Of a stretch of DNA of 40,947 nucleotides, positions 8,461-17,301 are shown one piece after another. The notes below the pieces were generated by a model, which was not told the origin of the DNA, made no database searches, and saw only the letters and a program-made list of their open reading frames with translations. Location of the stretch: positions 1 through 40,947 of the forward strand of contig JAKADX010000039.1 of NCBI GenBank assembly GCA_021818505.1, in the 5' to 3' direction. The position numbers and the translations under genes were made by a program. Numbering within the stretch: the stretch's first letter is position 1; each line of letters opens with the position of its first letter. The DNA comes from Pseudomonadota bacterium. Lineage in GTDB: Bacteria; Pseudomonadota; Alphaproteobacteria; Acetobacterales; Acetobacteraceae.

Positions 8461-9531
8461 TCAATCCGCCGCCGCGCGCCGTATGTGATCCGGCGACGAC
8501 AGCGAGGCCAAATCGGCGCTCACCATCTGCGCGACCAGTTCGCGGAAGGTCACGGTCGGGCGCCATCCCAGCTTCTCGCGCGCCTTGCTGGCGTCGCCCA
8601 GCAGCGTCTGCACCTCCGTCGGGCGGAAATAGCGCGGATCGACACGCACCAGCACCGCGCCCGTCGCCGCATCCACCCCGACCTCATCGGCACCGGCGCC
8701 CCGCCAGACGACCCGCCGGCCAACTTCGGAAAAGGCGCATTCGACGAATTCGCGCACTGAATGCTCCTCCCCGGTAGCCAGCACGAAGTCATCCGGTTCG
8801 GAATGCTGCATGATGCGCCACATGCCTTCGACATAGTCCCTGGCATGGCCCCAGTCCCGCCGGGAATCGAGGTTGCCGAGAAACAGTTCGGACTGCTGGC
8901 CGAGATGGATGGCCGCGACAGCGCGGGTAATCTTGCGGGTGACGAAGGTTTCGCCGCGGATCGGACTCTCATGGTTGAACAACACGCCGTTGCTGGCGAA
9001 GATACCGTATGCCTCGCGGTAGTTCACGGTGATCCAGTACGCGTACAGCTTCGCCGCGGCGTACGGGCTGCGCGGATAAAAGGGCGTCGTCTCCCGCTGC
9101 GGAGTTTCGCGCACCAAGCCATACAGCTCCGAGGTGGAAGCCTGATAGAACTTCGTCTTCTTCTCCAGCCCCAGGATCCGGATCGCCTCCAGCAGCCGCA
9201 ATGGGCCGATGGCGTCTGCGTTCGCCGTATACTCGGGGGTTTCGAAGCTCACCTGCACGTGACTCTGGGCTGCGAGGTTGTACACCTCGTCGGGCAAGGT
9301 CTGCTGCAGCAATCGGACCAGGTTCGTGGAGTCCGTCATGTCGCCGTAGTGCAGCAGGAATCGCGGCTTCGTCGCGTGCGGGTCCTCGTAGAGATGGTCG
9401 ATGCGCTGAGTGTTGAACGAGGACGACCGACGCTTCAGCCCGTGCACCGTGTAGCCCTTGGAGATCAGCAGCGCGGCCAGATAGGCCCCATCCTGCCCCG
9501 TCGTCCCCGTGATCAGGGCCGTCTTCGTCAT
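8461..9531 (-). CDS. gmd: GDP-mannose 4,6-dehydratase
   Basis: This 356-residue extended short-chain dehydrogenase makes GDP-4-keto-6-deoxy-D-mannose, the precursor of GDP-L-fucose and GDP-rhamnose. Visible features are the NADP motif GTTGQDG (residues 9-15), [13 protein letters not shown], the catalytic region QASTSELYG with [23 protein letters not shown], and the [13 protein letters not shown] segment typical of Gmd. The start ATG at 9531 has a GGAG about 8 bp upstream. A longer in-frame start lacks support because the dinucleotide fold begins right after this ATG. It is the first gene of the leftward glycan operon and is divergent from the glycosyltransferase genes. Confidence 0.96.
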   Translation of the reverse strand: MTKTALITGTTGQDGAYLAALLISKGYTVHGLKRRSSSFNTQRIDHLYEDPHATKPRFLLHYGDMTDSTNLVRLLQQTLPDEVYNLAAQSHVQVSFETPEYTANADAIGPLRLLEAIRILGLEKKTKFYQASTSELYGLVRETPQRETTPFYPRSPYAAAKLYAYWITVNYREAYGIFASNGVLFNHESPIRGETFVTRKITRAVAAIHLGQQSELFLGNLDSRRDWGHARDYVEGMWRIMQHSEPDDFVLATGEEHSVREFVECAFSEVGRRVVWRGAGADEVGVDAATGAVLVRVDPRYFRPTEVQTLLGDASKAREKLGWRPTVTFRELVAQMVSADLASLSSPDHIRRAAAD

Positions 9532-9848
9532 CAGCGTGGCTCCATTCCCCCGCACTCCGCCGGCAGCGGACTCTCGCACACCTTGGCACGGGTCCGCTGC
9601 CCGAGCACAAGGACGTGACGCGCGATTGCGGCACTCTCTAGACGGTTTCGGTGCGCATTCCTAGCGGCAAGATTCCGCGATAGGCGCAACATCTGGTGGG
9701 TGGCATGCGAAGATCGACCAGATACAGCTGAATCGAAGGTGAGGGCCGTCTGTCGGCGCCCGTCAAGCCCTCCGACCTATTGCAAGGCTGTCATATGCCA
9801 CCTAGAGACCAGCCGCGAGTCGGGCAGGCGTACAGCGAGGGTCGAGGG
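9532..9848. promoter_or_regulatory. Divergent intergenic region gmd / glycosyltransferase
   Basis: These 317 bp lie between the divergent gmd and glycosyltransferase genes and must contain both promoters. I see no convincing sigma-70 hexamer pair, no strong inverted repeat and no small gene with a ribosome binding site. Confidence 0.4.
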
Positions 9849-11804
9849 ATGCGGATTGCCTTTATCGGGCACAGCTACCATCAGAAGACCGGTTCGAGTC
9901 GCTTTTGGGTCGATTTGCTGCGACAGCTTGGGACTGTGGAACAGATGTTCGGCGACCCGGACGGCCACGCGTTGCGAGGCTGGGGCGTAGAATTCGACGA
10001 GAACCGCTACGACGCCATTGTTATCTGGCAACTCCATGAAGCGTTTCAACTTTTGTCCGGCCGCCACCCGAACGTGGTCTTTGTGCCGATGTACGACGCG
10101 ATGCTTTGGGCCGGCGATTTCTATTGGAAGCCGGCATTCCGATCGGCCAAGATCGCCTGCTTTTCCTGGGCACTCCGTCGGGAGGTGATGCGTCGCGGCG
10201 CCGTGCATGCCGGCTTTCAGTATTTTCCCGATCCGTCGTCCTGCGCCCCGGTCGAAGATTTCAGCAGTTTGCGGGGCTTCTTCTGGTACCGCCGGAAGGA
10301 GATTACGCCAGCCGTTGTCTTCGATCTGTGCGGCGATGCCGAGTTCGAGCGGTTCACGGTCCATGACGCGCCAGACCCCGGGCACGAGGCGGAGAGCGAT
10401 TGGACCGCGCCGCGCACTATTCTTCGTCTCGATCGCACCGTCTGGTCCGAGGATGGCGGGGACTACGCTGCGGCGGTGTGCAACAGCAACGTGTACTTCG
10501 CGCCGCGCCCGTGCGAAGGCATCGGCATGAGCGTTTTGGAGGCGATGGCCGCCGGCCGTTGCGTGGTGGCGCCGCATGCCCCGACGATGAACGAGTATAT
10601 TTCACACGGCACCAACGGCCTGTTGTACGTGCCGGGCCGGCCATCCCACCTCGACTTCCGGGCAGCGCGGGACATCGGTGCGCGCGCCAGAGAAAGCGTC
10701 GAGCGCGGATACGATCGCTGGCGTACAGCGATCCCCGCCCTGCTCGATTTCGTGGCCACGCCAACCGCGGCGCTCGCCGGTCGGCGACCGCCGGTCGCGG
10801 TACGGAACAGCTACGCGGCAGCGCCGAGATCGGGTCGGGACGGACGGCCGCTGGTCTCTGTCGTCACGGTGTGCCGCAACGCCGCAGCGGTCCTCCCGGG
10901 CACCATGGCGAGCGTGCTTTCCCAGGCCGGTTGCAGTTTCGAATATGTCGTGCTCGACGGTGAATCATCGGACGGATCGCTGGAAATCATCCGCCATCAT
11001 GCCGGACAGCTCGCGACCTGGCGCAGCGCGCCCGACAACGGTCCGTACGACGCCATGAACGCGGCGCCTGAAGTCGCCCGGGGCGAGTTCGTCCTGTTCA
11101 TGAATGCCGGCGATTCATTCGCCAGCGACGACGCCCTGCAGCGCATGTTCGCCCGGGTGCCCGAGGATGCCGAGGTGGTGTACGGGCATCACATCTATCG
11201 GCGCGACGACGGATCGGAAGAGCTCAGCCGGGCCGCGGACTTCGAGATGACGTGGTCGCGTCTGCAACGCGGCCAGCTCTGGTTCGACTGGCTCGGCGGC
11301 ATTCCCGGCCATCAGGCCACCGCCGTGCGTCGCGACCTGCTCGCGCGGCTGCGCTTCGACACCAACTACCGCATCGCCGCTGATCATGACCTGTTGTTCC
11401 GCGCCCGCGCCCAGGGTGCGCGGTTCTTCAATTCCGATGAGGTCGTGGCGATATATGTGGCAGGCGGGCTGTCGTCGCGGCAGCAGGAAGTGTGCTGGAA
11501 GGAGTGGGCGAAGATTGCCCGGTCACATGGCGATGCGCAGGCTGCGGATGTGTTCTACGCGCATTTCGAAGCGGTCAACGCCGCCCCGGCCAGTCGTCGG
11601 ATGGACAAGGCCGGCCGGATGGCGATGCGCACGATCGCGTCGCTCGATCGGTATTCCCCGCTGATGGCGCGCATTGCCGAACAGATCGCCCGCAACCCGC
11701 GGGCGCGGGCGCTGGTACGGCGCCTGCTGAGCGGTGCGCCGACACGCCCGCCGCAGTCCGGCGCGGTCGCGGCGGAGCCGCGCCGAGCCGACACGCCGGG
11801 GTGA
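9849..11804 (+). CDS. Two-domain glycosyltransferase (GT4-like plus GT2)
   Basis: This 651-residue protein appears to be two glycosyltransferases in one chain. Residues about 1-320 resemble a GT-B enzyme: MRIAFIGHSYHQKTGSSRF at the start and the nucleotide-sugar site region PCEGIGMSVLEAMAAGRCVV, a GT4-style E-x7-E-like motif. Residues about 345-600 form a GT2 (GT-A) domain: PLVSVVTVCRNAAAV, VLDGESSDGS, YDAMNAAPEVARGEFVLFMNAGDSF and GHQATAVRRDL. The two domains probably add successive sugars to one acceptor. The start at 9849 has GAGG-rich sequence upstream and begins exactly at the domain; a start 23 codons earlier is possible. Its stop overlaps the next glycosyltransferase by 4 bp. Confidence 0.85.
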   Translation: MRIAFIGHSYHQKTGSSRFWVDLLRQLGTVEQMFGDPDGHALRGWGVEFDENRYDAIVIWQLHEAFQLLSGRHPNVVFVPMYDAMLWAGDFYWKPAFRSAKIACFSWALRREVMRRGAVHAGFQYFPDPSSCAPVEDFSSLRGFFWYRRKEITPAVVFDLCGDAEFERFTVHDAPDPGHEAESDWTAPRTILRLDRTVWSEDGGDYAAAVCNSNVYFAPRPCEGIGMSVLEAMAAGRCVVAPHAPTMNEYISHGTNGLLYVPGRPSHLDFRAARDIGARARESVERGYDRWRTAIPALLDFVATPTAALAGRRPPVAVRNSYAAAPRSGRDGRPLVSVVTVCRNAAAVLPGTMASVLSQAGCSFEYVVLDGESSDGSLEIIRHHAGQLATWRSAPDNGPYDAMNAAPEVARGEFVLFMNAGDSFASDDALQRMFARVPEDAEVVYGHHIYRRDDGSEELSRAADFEMTWSRLQRGQLWFDWLGGIPGHQATAVRRDLLARLRFDTNYRIAADHDLLFRARAQGARFFNSDEVVAIYVAGGLSSRQQEVCWKEWAKIARSHGDAQAADVFYAHFEAVNAAPASRRMDKAGRMAMRTIASLDRYSPLMARIAEQIARNPRARALVRRLLSGAPTRPPQSGAVAAEPRRADTPG

Positions 11805-12745
11805 GCGATACCCGGTCGCAATTGATCAGCATCATCACCCCCTGCCTCAATCGCGTCGGCAGCATCGGGCAGGCGGTGGAGAGCGTGCTGGCACAGGACT
11901 ATCCGGCGGTCGAGCATATCATCGTCGATGGCGGATCGACGGACGGCACGCTGGACGTGCTGGCGCGCTACCCGAATCTGCGGGTTGTCTCCGAGCCGGA
12001 CCGCAACCTCTATGACGCCATCAACAAGGGCCTGCGTCTCGCACAGGGCGCATTCATCGGTCTGCTGAACAGCGACGATGTCTACCCACCGGAGGCATTC
12101 AGCGCCGTGGACGAGGCGTTCGCCGATCCGGCCGTCGCCATGGTGATCGGTGGCGCCGAGATTTTCGAGCGCCGGGGTAGTGAGGAGAAGGTGGTGCGGC
12201 GATTCGCCGGGCCGCGCGCGACCGGATTGCACGAGGAAAATGCAATCGGCAACGTGACCCTGATCAATGGCTGCTTCTGGCGGCGTTCGCTGATGGAGCA
12301 GATCGGACCGTTTGACGATCGCTTCCCGCTCGCCGCCGACAAGGATTTCTGGATGCGCCTGGTGCTCGCCGCCCCGGCACACAGGATGCTGACCCGTACG
12401 CTTTACCGCTATCGCAGTCACCACAGTTCCCTGACATTCTCCGGTGCGGACGTGCGCGACACGCTCTCGGTGCATCTGCTCGCGCTCGCGCGCACCCGGT
12501 TGGCCGAATCCCTTCCGGGGACGCCGCGATATGCAGCATATCGCCGCTGGCACGCCTGGGCGGTCGGCTATCGGGCGTTGCGCCATGTCGCACACCGGCA
12601 TGGCGGACAAGCGTTACGGACAGCCGCCGACGGGTTTGCCGTGGACGCCGCCTGGCCATTCAGATTCCTCTGCCGGCTTCCGCGTCACTGGCGCGATCGC
12701 GAAATTCGTCGCGGAGCGCACGCGGCGCTCGTCGATCAACCCTGA
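11801..12745 (+). CDS. Family 2 glycosyltransferase
   Basis: This 314-residue GT-A-fold transferase opens with LISIITPCLNRVGSIGQAVESVLAQ and HIIVDGGSTDGTLDVL, then has RNLYDAINKGLRLAQGAFIGLLNSDDVY as the donor/metal-binding region. INGCFWRRSLMEQIGPFDDRF and DKDFWMRL are typical acceptor-side segments. It is paralogous to the C-terminal half of the preceding gene. The start is a GTG at 11801, and its GTGA overlaps the upstream stop, so the two are translationally coupled. It meets the next gene tail to tail with a 10-bp overlap. It probably acts at the cytoplasmic membrane in building an oligosaccharide. Donor and linkage are unknown. Confidence 0.9.
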   Translation: MSDTRSQLISIITPCLNRVGSIGQAVESVLAQDYPAVEHIIVDGGSTDGTLDVLARYPNLRVVSEPDRNLYDAINKGLRLAQGAFIGLLNSDDVYPPEAFSAVDEAFADPAVAMVIGGAEIFERRGSEEKVVRRFAGPRATGLHEENAIGNVTLINGCFWRRSLMEQIGPFDDRFPLAADKDFWMRLVLAAPAHRMLTRTLYRYRSHHSSLTFSGADVRDTLSVHLLALARTRLAESLPGTPRYAAYRRWHAWAVGYRALRHVAHRHGGQALRTAADGFAVDAAWPFRFLCRLPRHWRDREIRRGAHAALVDQP

Positions 12746-14079
12746 ACTGCGAGCGCTTCGCCATAAACGGGAGCGATCGCGTCGGAACGGACCGGCGGCG
12801 CAAGACCGGCGCGCAACGCGAGCACAAGCGCCGCCGCATGACCGTCCCAGTCGTTCAGCGTCGCACCGGAGCCTTGCGCACCACGACGCAGCCGCGCCCG
12901 CAGCGAGCCATCGCATAGCCGCAGCATGGCAGTGGCCAGCGCCGGCGCCGAGGGGGTCGCGACGACCGCGCCATTGACCCCGTCCTGGATCTGCTCCGCC
13001 AGCCCCCCGACAGCGGTGGCAACGACCGGGACGCCGCAGGCGAGGGCAATCGGAACCACGCCGCTTTGGCTGGCTTCACGGTAAGGCAGCACCACGACAT
13101 CAGCTGCGGCCATCAGTGCCGGAATCTCGCTCTCGTCAACCCACCGCTGCTCGACCGTAACGCCGGGCAGAGACGCCAGGCCGGGCGCCAGTCTCTCGAC
13201 CGGGCCCTGGCCAACGATGCGCAGCCGAGCCGTCGGGTGGCACTGGCGGACTACCTCGAAGGCATCGCGGAGAAGGTCCAGCCCCTTGTAGCGGCGCAAG
13301 CGACCGAACAGCAGGAAATCCGGCCCGGCTGGCGGCGGCCGCGGCGTTGCGGTCGGATACGGTCTTACCCCCGGCAGATGAGCCCCGAGCGTGACCCGCA
13401 CGAGCGAGAGGTCTGGCCGCACCGCCCGAACCTGCCGTTCAACTGCTCGCGAAAATGTGAAGGCCATGGATGCCGCCGCGAGTTCGCGCCTGAGCCGCCA
13501 GTTCCACAACAGGCCGACATCCCCCGGGTGGACTGTCGCATCGTGGATCATCGGCACGTACGCGATGCCCGCCCGCCGCAGCGCCGGGGCGACCAGAGGG
13601 GTCCAGAGATGCGTCATCACCGAGACCACCACGTCGGCCCGGAACGCGTGCGCCTGCGCGACCAGCCGTTGGGTTGCGCGTCGCACGTTCAGCGAGGCGG
13701 CCAGAAACTCCAAAGGACCATTATAGGTCGGCACCTCGTCCAGCGGCAGGCCGAGCTGACAAAATGTGGCTCGCATATCCGACTGGCGGGACACCGACAG
13801 GCCTACCGCCACATCCGAGCGATTGCGCAAGGCACTCGCCAGCACCGAGGTCAGTTGACCTCCGGCACCGCGTCGACCCCAGTACCACAGAAGAACCCGA
13901 ATTTGGCGCGGGGCGGATCCGGCATTTGGAATGACCGCTACCGATCTGGCATCAACACCGATAGCAAAACTCCTCTGAGGAACCAAATCCGTGCACCGAA
14001 AATCAGGGCTCGGCACGCTGTCGTGACTAAGACGCATCGAGCAAGTCTTCGCTTGACGCATGTTGAGCTCGGGCTTCAC
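12736..14079 (-). CDS. Family 4 glycosyltransferase
   Basis: This 447-residue GT-B enzyme (372-400 residues is usual) has an N-terminal extension of about 60 residues of low similarity before IRVLLWYWGRRGAGGQL, the glycine-rich acceptor-side loop. The C-terminal Rossmann half has FLLFGRLRRYKGLDLLRDAFEVV, LRIVGQGP, and VVVLPYREASQSGVVPIALACGVPVVAT, the E-x7-E donor motif region in altered form. The true start could be one of the internal methionines (14061 or 14037). It is convergent with the GT2 gene, overlapping it by 10 bp. It likely extends the same glycan as its neighbours, using a nucleotide sugar such as the GDP-fucose made here or GDP-mannose. Confidence 0.87.
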   Translation of the reverse strand: MKPELNMRQAKTCSMRLSHDSVPSPDFRCTDLVPQRSFAIGVDARSVAVIPNAGSAPRQIRVLLWYWGRRGAGGQLTSVLASALRNRSDVAVGLSVSRQSDMRATFCQLGLPLDEVPTYNGPLEFLAASLNVRRATQRLVAQAHAFRADVVVSVMTHLWTPLVAPALRRAGIAYVPMIHDATVHPGDVGLLWNWRLRRELAAASMAFTFSRAVERQVRAVRPDLSLVRVTLGAHLPGVRPYPTATPRPPPAGPDFLLFGRLRRYKGLDLLRDAFEVVRQCHPTARLRIVGQGPVERLAPGLASLPGVTVEQRWVDESEIPALMAAADVVVLPYREASQSGVVPIALACGVPVVATAVGGLAEQIQDGVNGAVVATPSAPALATAMLRLCDGSLRARLRRGAQGSGATLNDWDGHAAALVLALRAGLAPPVRSDAIAPVYGEALAVQG

Positions 14080-14242
14080 GAACGCATCAAGATTACTGGT
14101 GATTTATGATCTGCGCAAGCCGCAAGTGGGCGGCAAAAGGCCCGGTAGCGCAAGGAATAAACTGCGGCCGGTACTGGTCGGAGCGGGGGCGGATCTGAGC
14201 ACCCCCGGATTCTTGGGGCCGCGCAGGGCGAACCATCGTCGC

Positions 14243-14911
14243 TCAGGTCAGATAGCCCAGATCGCGCAACACTCCCCCATGCCGCTCGATGATCCTCGGC
14301 ATGTAAGGTTCTGCCTCCGCGATGTTCGCGGCATCGTCGCCCTTGCGGAAGAACGACGGAAAAATCGTGTGCAACGATGCAAACGATCGAGTGGCGCTGG
14401 TCTTGCGGGCAACCCCGAGGAAACCCTCAAGACTGCCAATCAACGCCGCATGGTCATTTGCGATATCTTCGTAGCGTAGCAATAATGTTTGGGGTCTCCG
14501 CAAAGGATCCCACGTCACGAAATGCTCTGACCAGGAGCCGGCATACACGTCTCCGTCTATCACGGCATTCATCGAGACCGGTTGCGACTCAACGTCGCGA
14601 ATGTAGTGATAGTACGATACGATCGCTGATCTCCCGTCCCGAACTATGTAGATCGCTGGGTCATCCGTGAGAGCGGGCTCGTGCGTCTTGACGATATGGA
14701 TATCATCGGACGCACGCGCGTGCGCGATCCAATCCGGGCTGGCACTGAAATCGTCAACGTGCCCGACCGCCTCGATGACACCTGGATGCGGCGAAAACAC
14801 CGGCGCGTCGCCGGCGCCGGTCGAGCGGGTCCTGAGACCAAAAATGTCATTCAACACAATCCGAACGAATGTGTTTCCTGAGCGCGGGTACGACGCAAGC
14901 CAGACGAGCAT
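14243..14911 (-). CDS. PAPS-dependent sulfotransferase
   Basis: This 222-residue protein has the sulfotransferase signature. The 5'-phosphosulfate loop SYPRSGNTF is at residues 7-15, a catalytic-base candidate His77 lies in KTHEP, and the 3'-phosphate-binding segment RDGRSAIVSYYHY starts at residue 91. It would transfer sulfate from PAPS to a hydroxyl, and the neighbouring glycan genes make a sugar the likely acceptor. It is short for the family, but all binding elements are present and the end (RHGGVLRDLGY) matches the usual C-terminal region. The ATG at 14911 is preceded by AAGGAAGG. The gene looks less GC-rich than the backbone next to it. Confidence 0.88.
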   Translation of the reverse strand: MLVWLASYPRSGNTFVRIVLNDIFGLRTRSTGAGDAPVFSPHPGVIEAVGHVDDFSASPDWIAHARASDDIHIVKTHEPALTDDPAIYIVRDGRSAIVSYYHYIRDVESQPVSMNAVIDGDVYAGSWSEHFVTWDPLRRPQTLLLRYEDIANDHAALIGSLEGFLGVARKTSATRSFASLHTIFPSFFRKGDDAANIAEAEPYMPRIIERHGGVLRDLGYLT

Positions 14912-15010
14912 GCCGTGCCTTCCTTGCGGGAGCTGATGGCCGTATGGACGCTTCGCTCCATCGTGATCAAGGGGGCAGGCGAAGCCACGTGTTTCAGGCG
15001 TGGCTGCCGC

Positions 15011-16030
15011 TCAGCCGTCGGCTCCCATTTGGTCGAGGATTTCCGCAAAGGCCGCCAGCAGCTCCGGGCGGGCGTGACGGCTTGGTAGCGGAACGGTGAT
15101 CGCGAGGCCCGCGCCGCGCGGTGGGCGTTGACCGCGCGCGATCACCGCGCCATCGGAGTCGCGCACGACATGCTCCCGGTTCGCCCGTGAGGGCTTCAGC
15201 CGCGGCGGCTCGGCAGCCGCCAGCACTCGCCGCAAGACGATCCCCGGCTTCAGCATTGGCGCGCCCGATGCGGCCAGCCGCACCTGCTCGGCCGCCACGT
15301 CAGCGGCCGCGGCAAGCAGCCGGTCACGCTTGGCCGGCAAGCGGAGCAACGGCGCCAGCGCGGCGCCGTGGCTGATGCCCAGGACATGCGGCGAGCCGAA
15401 GGCCGCCACCAGTTCGCCCGGCAGCCGCGCCAGTTCCAGATAGCGGCTGAGCCAGCTCTTGCTCACCTCCAGCCGCTCCGCCATGCGTTGTTGGCTGCCC
15501 CCGTAATAGCGGTCGATGGCGCGCGCGTAGTCGGTGGCGCGCTCGTAATCCGACAGGTCGCGGCGATTGCGGTTCTCAAGGTCGGCGAGGCGGAACGCCT
15601 CCTCATCGGTCAGTTCGCGCGGCTCGATCAGGAATCGGAAATCGGGAAAGCTGTTGGCGCGCAGCCAGCTCACGGTCCAGTGCCGGCGGGCGCCGCAGAT
15701 CACCTCGAATGCATGGTCGGGATCGTCGGTGACGCGGCGGACAATCGCCGGCACCTCCTGCCGTCCCTGGGCGCGCATGCTCTCAATCAGGTCGGCGCAG
15801 TTCTCGGCATTGAGCGCGGCATAGTCGCGGTTGTGGCCCGGCCAAATGCGGCACCGCGCCGGATCGACATATTCCTGTATCCGCGTCACCGTGGCGCCGG
15901 AGGCGAGTTCGGCGAGCCGGTTCTGCCGCTCACCAAGGATGCCGGTGCGTGGCGGCAGGCGGGCCGCGGGCCGCGATGCCGCGCCGGCGCCGGACACCAG
16001 ATCGGCGAAGCCCTGATTGCCCTTGGCCAT
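15011..16030 (-). CDS. parB: ParB-family plasmid partition protein (RepB-like)
   Basis: This 339-residue centromere-binding protein has an N-terminal ParB/Srx nuclease-like domain with GARRHWTVSW at residues 113-122, in place of the usual GERRxRA nucleotide-binding box. LENRNRRDLSDYERA follows, then the helix-turn-helix GGSQQRMAERLEVSKSWLSRYLELARLP (about 178-204) and a C-terminal dimerisation region. The overall build resembles RepB of repABC plasmids. It binds parS and, with the ParA encoded just upstream, segregates plasmid copies. The ATG at 16030 is preceded by GGAAGGA. A 16-bp palindrome in the short gap between parA and parB is the likely binding site. Confidence 0.93.
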   Translation of the reverse strand: MAKGNQGFADLVSGAGAASRPAARLPPRTGILGERQNRLAELASGATVTRIQEYVDPARCRIWPGHNRDYAALNAENCADLIESMRAQGRQEVPAIVRRVTDDPDHAFEVICGARRHWTVSWLRANSFPDFRFLIEPRELTDEEAFRLADLENRNRRDLSDYERATDYARAIDRYYGGSQQRMAERLEVSKSWLSRYLELARLPGELVAAFGSPHVLGISHGAALAPLLRLPAKRDRLLAAAADVAAEQVRLAASGAPMLKPGIVLRRVLAAAEPPRLKPSRANREHVVRDSDGAVIARGQRPPRGAGLAITVPLPSRHARPELLAAFAEILDQMGADG

Positions 16031-16069
16031 ATGGCGAATCCTTCCACGAAATCAGATAGTTGCGGGCGA

Positions 16070-16085
16070 GTTGCAGGCCTGCAAC
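16070..16085. promoter_or_regulatory. Palindrome between parA and parB, candidate parS
   Basis: GTTGCAGGCCTGCAAC is a perfect 16-bp palindrome in the 65-bp gap between parA and parB. It is flanked by a further imperfect GCGGGC/GCCCGC pair. It keeps the outer GTT and AAC and the central GC of the repABC-plasmid parS consensus GTTNNCNGCNGNNAAC, differing at positions 6 and 11. Its position and form argue for a partition site. An RNA hairpin controlling parB is an alternative. Confidence 0.6.
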
Positions 16086-16095
16086 CGCGCCCGCG

Positions 16096-17274
16096 TCACA
16101 GCACGCCTTCGGCCCGCAGCCGTGCAGCATGGCTTGGCCAGGTCAGACGGATCTGGGTCTCGACCTCAGCATTCACCCCGTTGAGGTAGGTAAGGCAACG
16201 CTGATACGTCTCGCGGGATGTGACCGGCTGCTCCAGCTCATAGACGCTCATCAGCCGCGCCGAGGCGTTGTCGATCTCGGCGCTGTCCTTCAGCACGGTT
16301 CGCAACAGCAGCTCGCCGAACAGCGTGCGCATCAGCCCGAGCAGCTCGCGCTGCATCGATTTCTGCTCATCTGCCCGCGTCGCGAGGATGCGCATCCAGC
16401 GCAGGTCGATCGGCAATCCCCGTTCCTCCAAAGCGCCCATGGTCTCATACAGCATGGCCAGGAAGGAGGTGGTTGATGTGAAGTCGATCACCGTTGGTGG
16501 GACCGGTACCAGCAGCGCATTGGCCGCCCGCATGACCGAGAGCGAGATCGTTCCCAGGGCCGGCGGTGGGTCCAGGATGATGACGTCGAAATGCTCGGCG
16601 ATCGAAGCAATGCCCTCGGCCAGCCGGTTCAGCAGCGTCGGCTCGGCCCGCGCGATCCGGGCCGCCAGTTCGTATTCCGCCGAATACAGTTTGAGGTTGG
16701 CCGGCACCAGATAAAGACCGTCCCAGTGCGTCTCCCGCACCGCATAGGCAAGGCTGCGCATCTCGGCATTGCGAATGAAGGGATAGAGCGTGTCTTCCTC
16801 GCCGATGTCGAGGTCGGGGACATAGCCGAACATCGTGGTCGCCGAGCCTTGGCTGTCGCAGTCGATCAGGCATACGCGGTAGCCACGGATCGCCAGGTAC
16901 TGTGCCAGATGCGTCGCGACCGTGGATTTGCCGACGCCGCCCTTGAAATTTTGCACTGCTATGACCGAGACCGGATCCTGCGGCCCGCGCCAGGGACGGG
17001 TGCCGAATACGCCGCGCATCTGGTTGACCTCGGCCAACGAGTAGCCGACCCGCCGGCCGGACGTGGTGCGTTCCACGGTCGGCAGCCGGCCGTCCTTCTC
17101 CGCCTCGCGAATCGCGGCGGGGGTACGGCCGACCAATTCGGCGGCGCGGGTAATCGGCAAACGCGGCGCCCGCCGTTCCACGGCTGCCTCGCCGCGGGCG
17201 CGCAATGAGGCCAGCACATCGAGCGACCTCGTATAGAGGCCTGCGACCGTTTCGATCGAAGTGGGTCCGTCCAT
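16096..17274 (-). CDS. parA: ParA-family partition ATPase (RepA-like)
   Basis: This 392-residue ATPase moves ParB-bound plasmids over the nucleoid. Residues about 36-90 form a MerR-like winged helix (ITRAAELVGRTPAAIREAEKDGRLP), the domain that lets type Ia ParA proteins repress their own operon. The deviant Walker A motif KGGVGKST is at 111-118, with LIDCDSQGSATTMFG following and the Walker B-like VIILDPPPALG further on. The start ATG at 17274 has GGAGA seven bases upstream. The gene lies 27 bp after the initiator gene, so rep, parA and parB probably form one transcript. Length and domain order match plasmid ParA/RepA proteins. Confidence 0.95.
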   Translation of the reverse strand: MDGPTSIETVAGLYTRSLDVLASLRARGEAAVERRAPRLPITRAAELVGRTPAAIREAEKDGRLPTVERTTSGRRVGYSLAEVNQMRGVFGTRPWRGPQDPVSVIAVQNFKGGVGKSTVATHLAQYLAIRGYRVCLIDCDSQGSATTMFGYVPDLDIGEEDTLYPFIRNAEMRSLAYAVRETHWDGLYLVPANLKLYSAEYELAARIARAEPTLLNRLAEGIASIAEHFDVIILDPPPALGTISLSVMRAANALLVPVPPTVIDFTSTTSFLAMLYETMGALEERGLPIDLRWMRILATRADEQKSMQRELLGLMRTLFGELLLRTVLKDSAEIDNASARLMSVYELEQPVTSRETYQRCLTYLNGVNAEVETQIRLTWPSHAARLRAEGVL

Positions 17275-17301
17275 GCGCGGTCTCCGTAAGCGCGCGGCGG
17301 G

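Noticed and set aside
14080-14242. G-rich/C-rich pairing near 14187-14209 considered as a terminator
   Set aside because: The stem is imperfect and no T-run follows on either strand.
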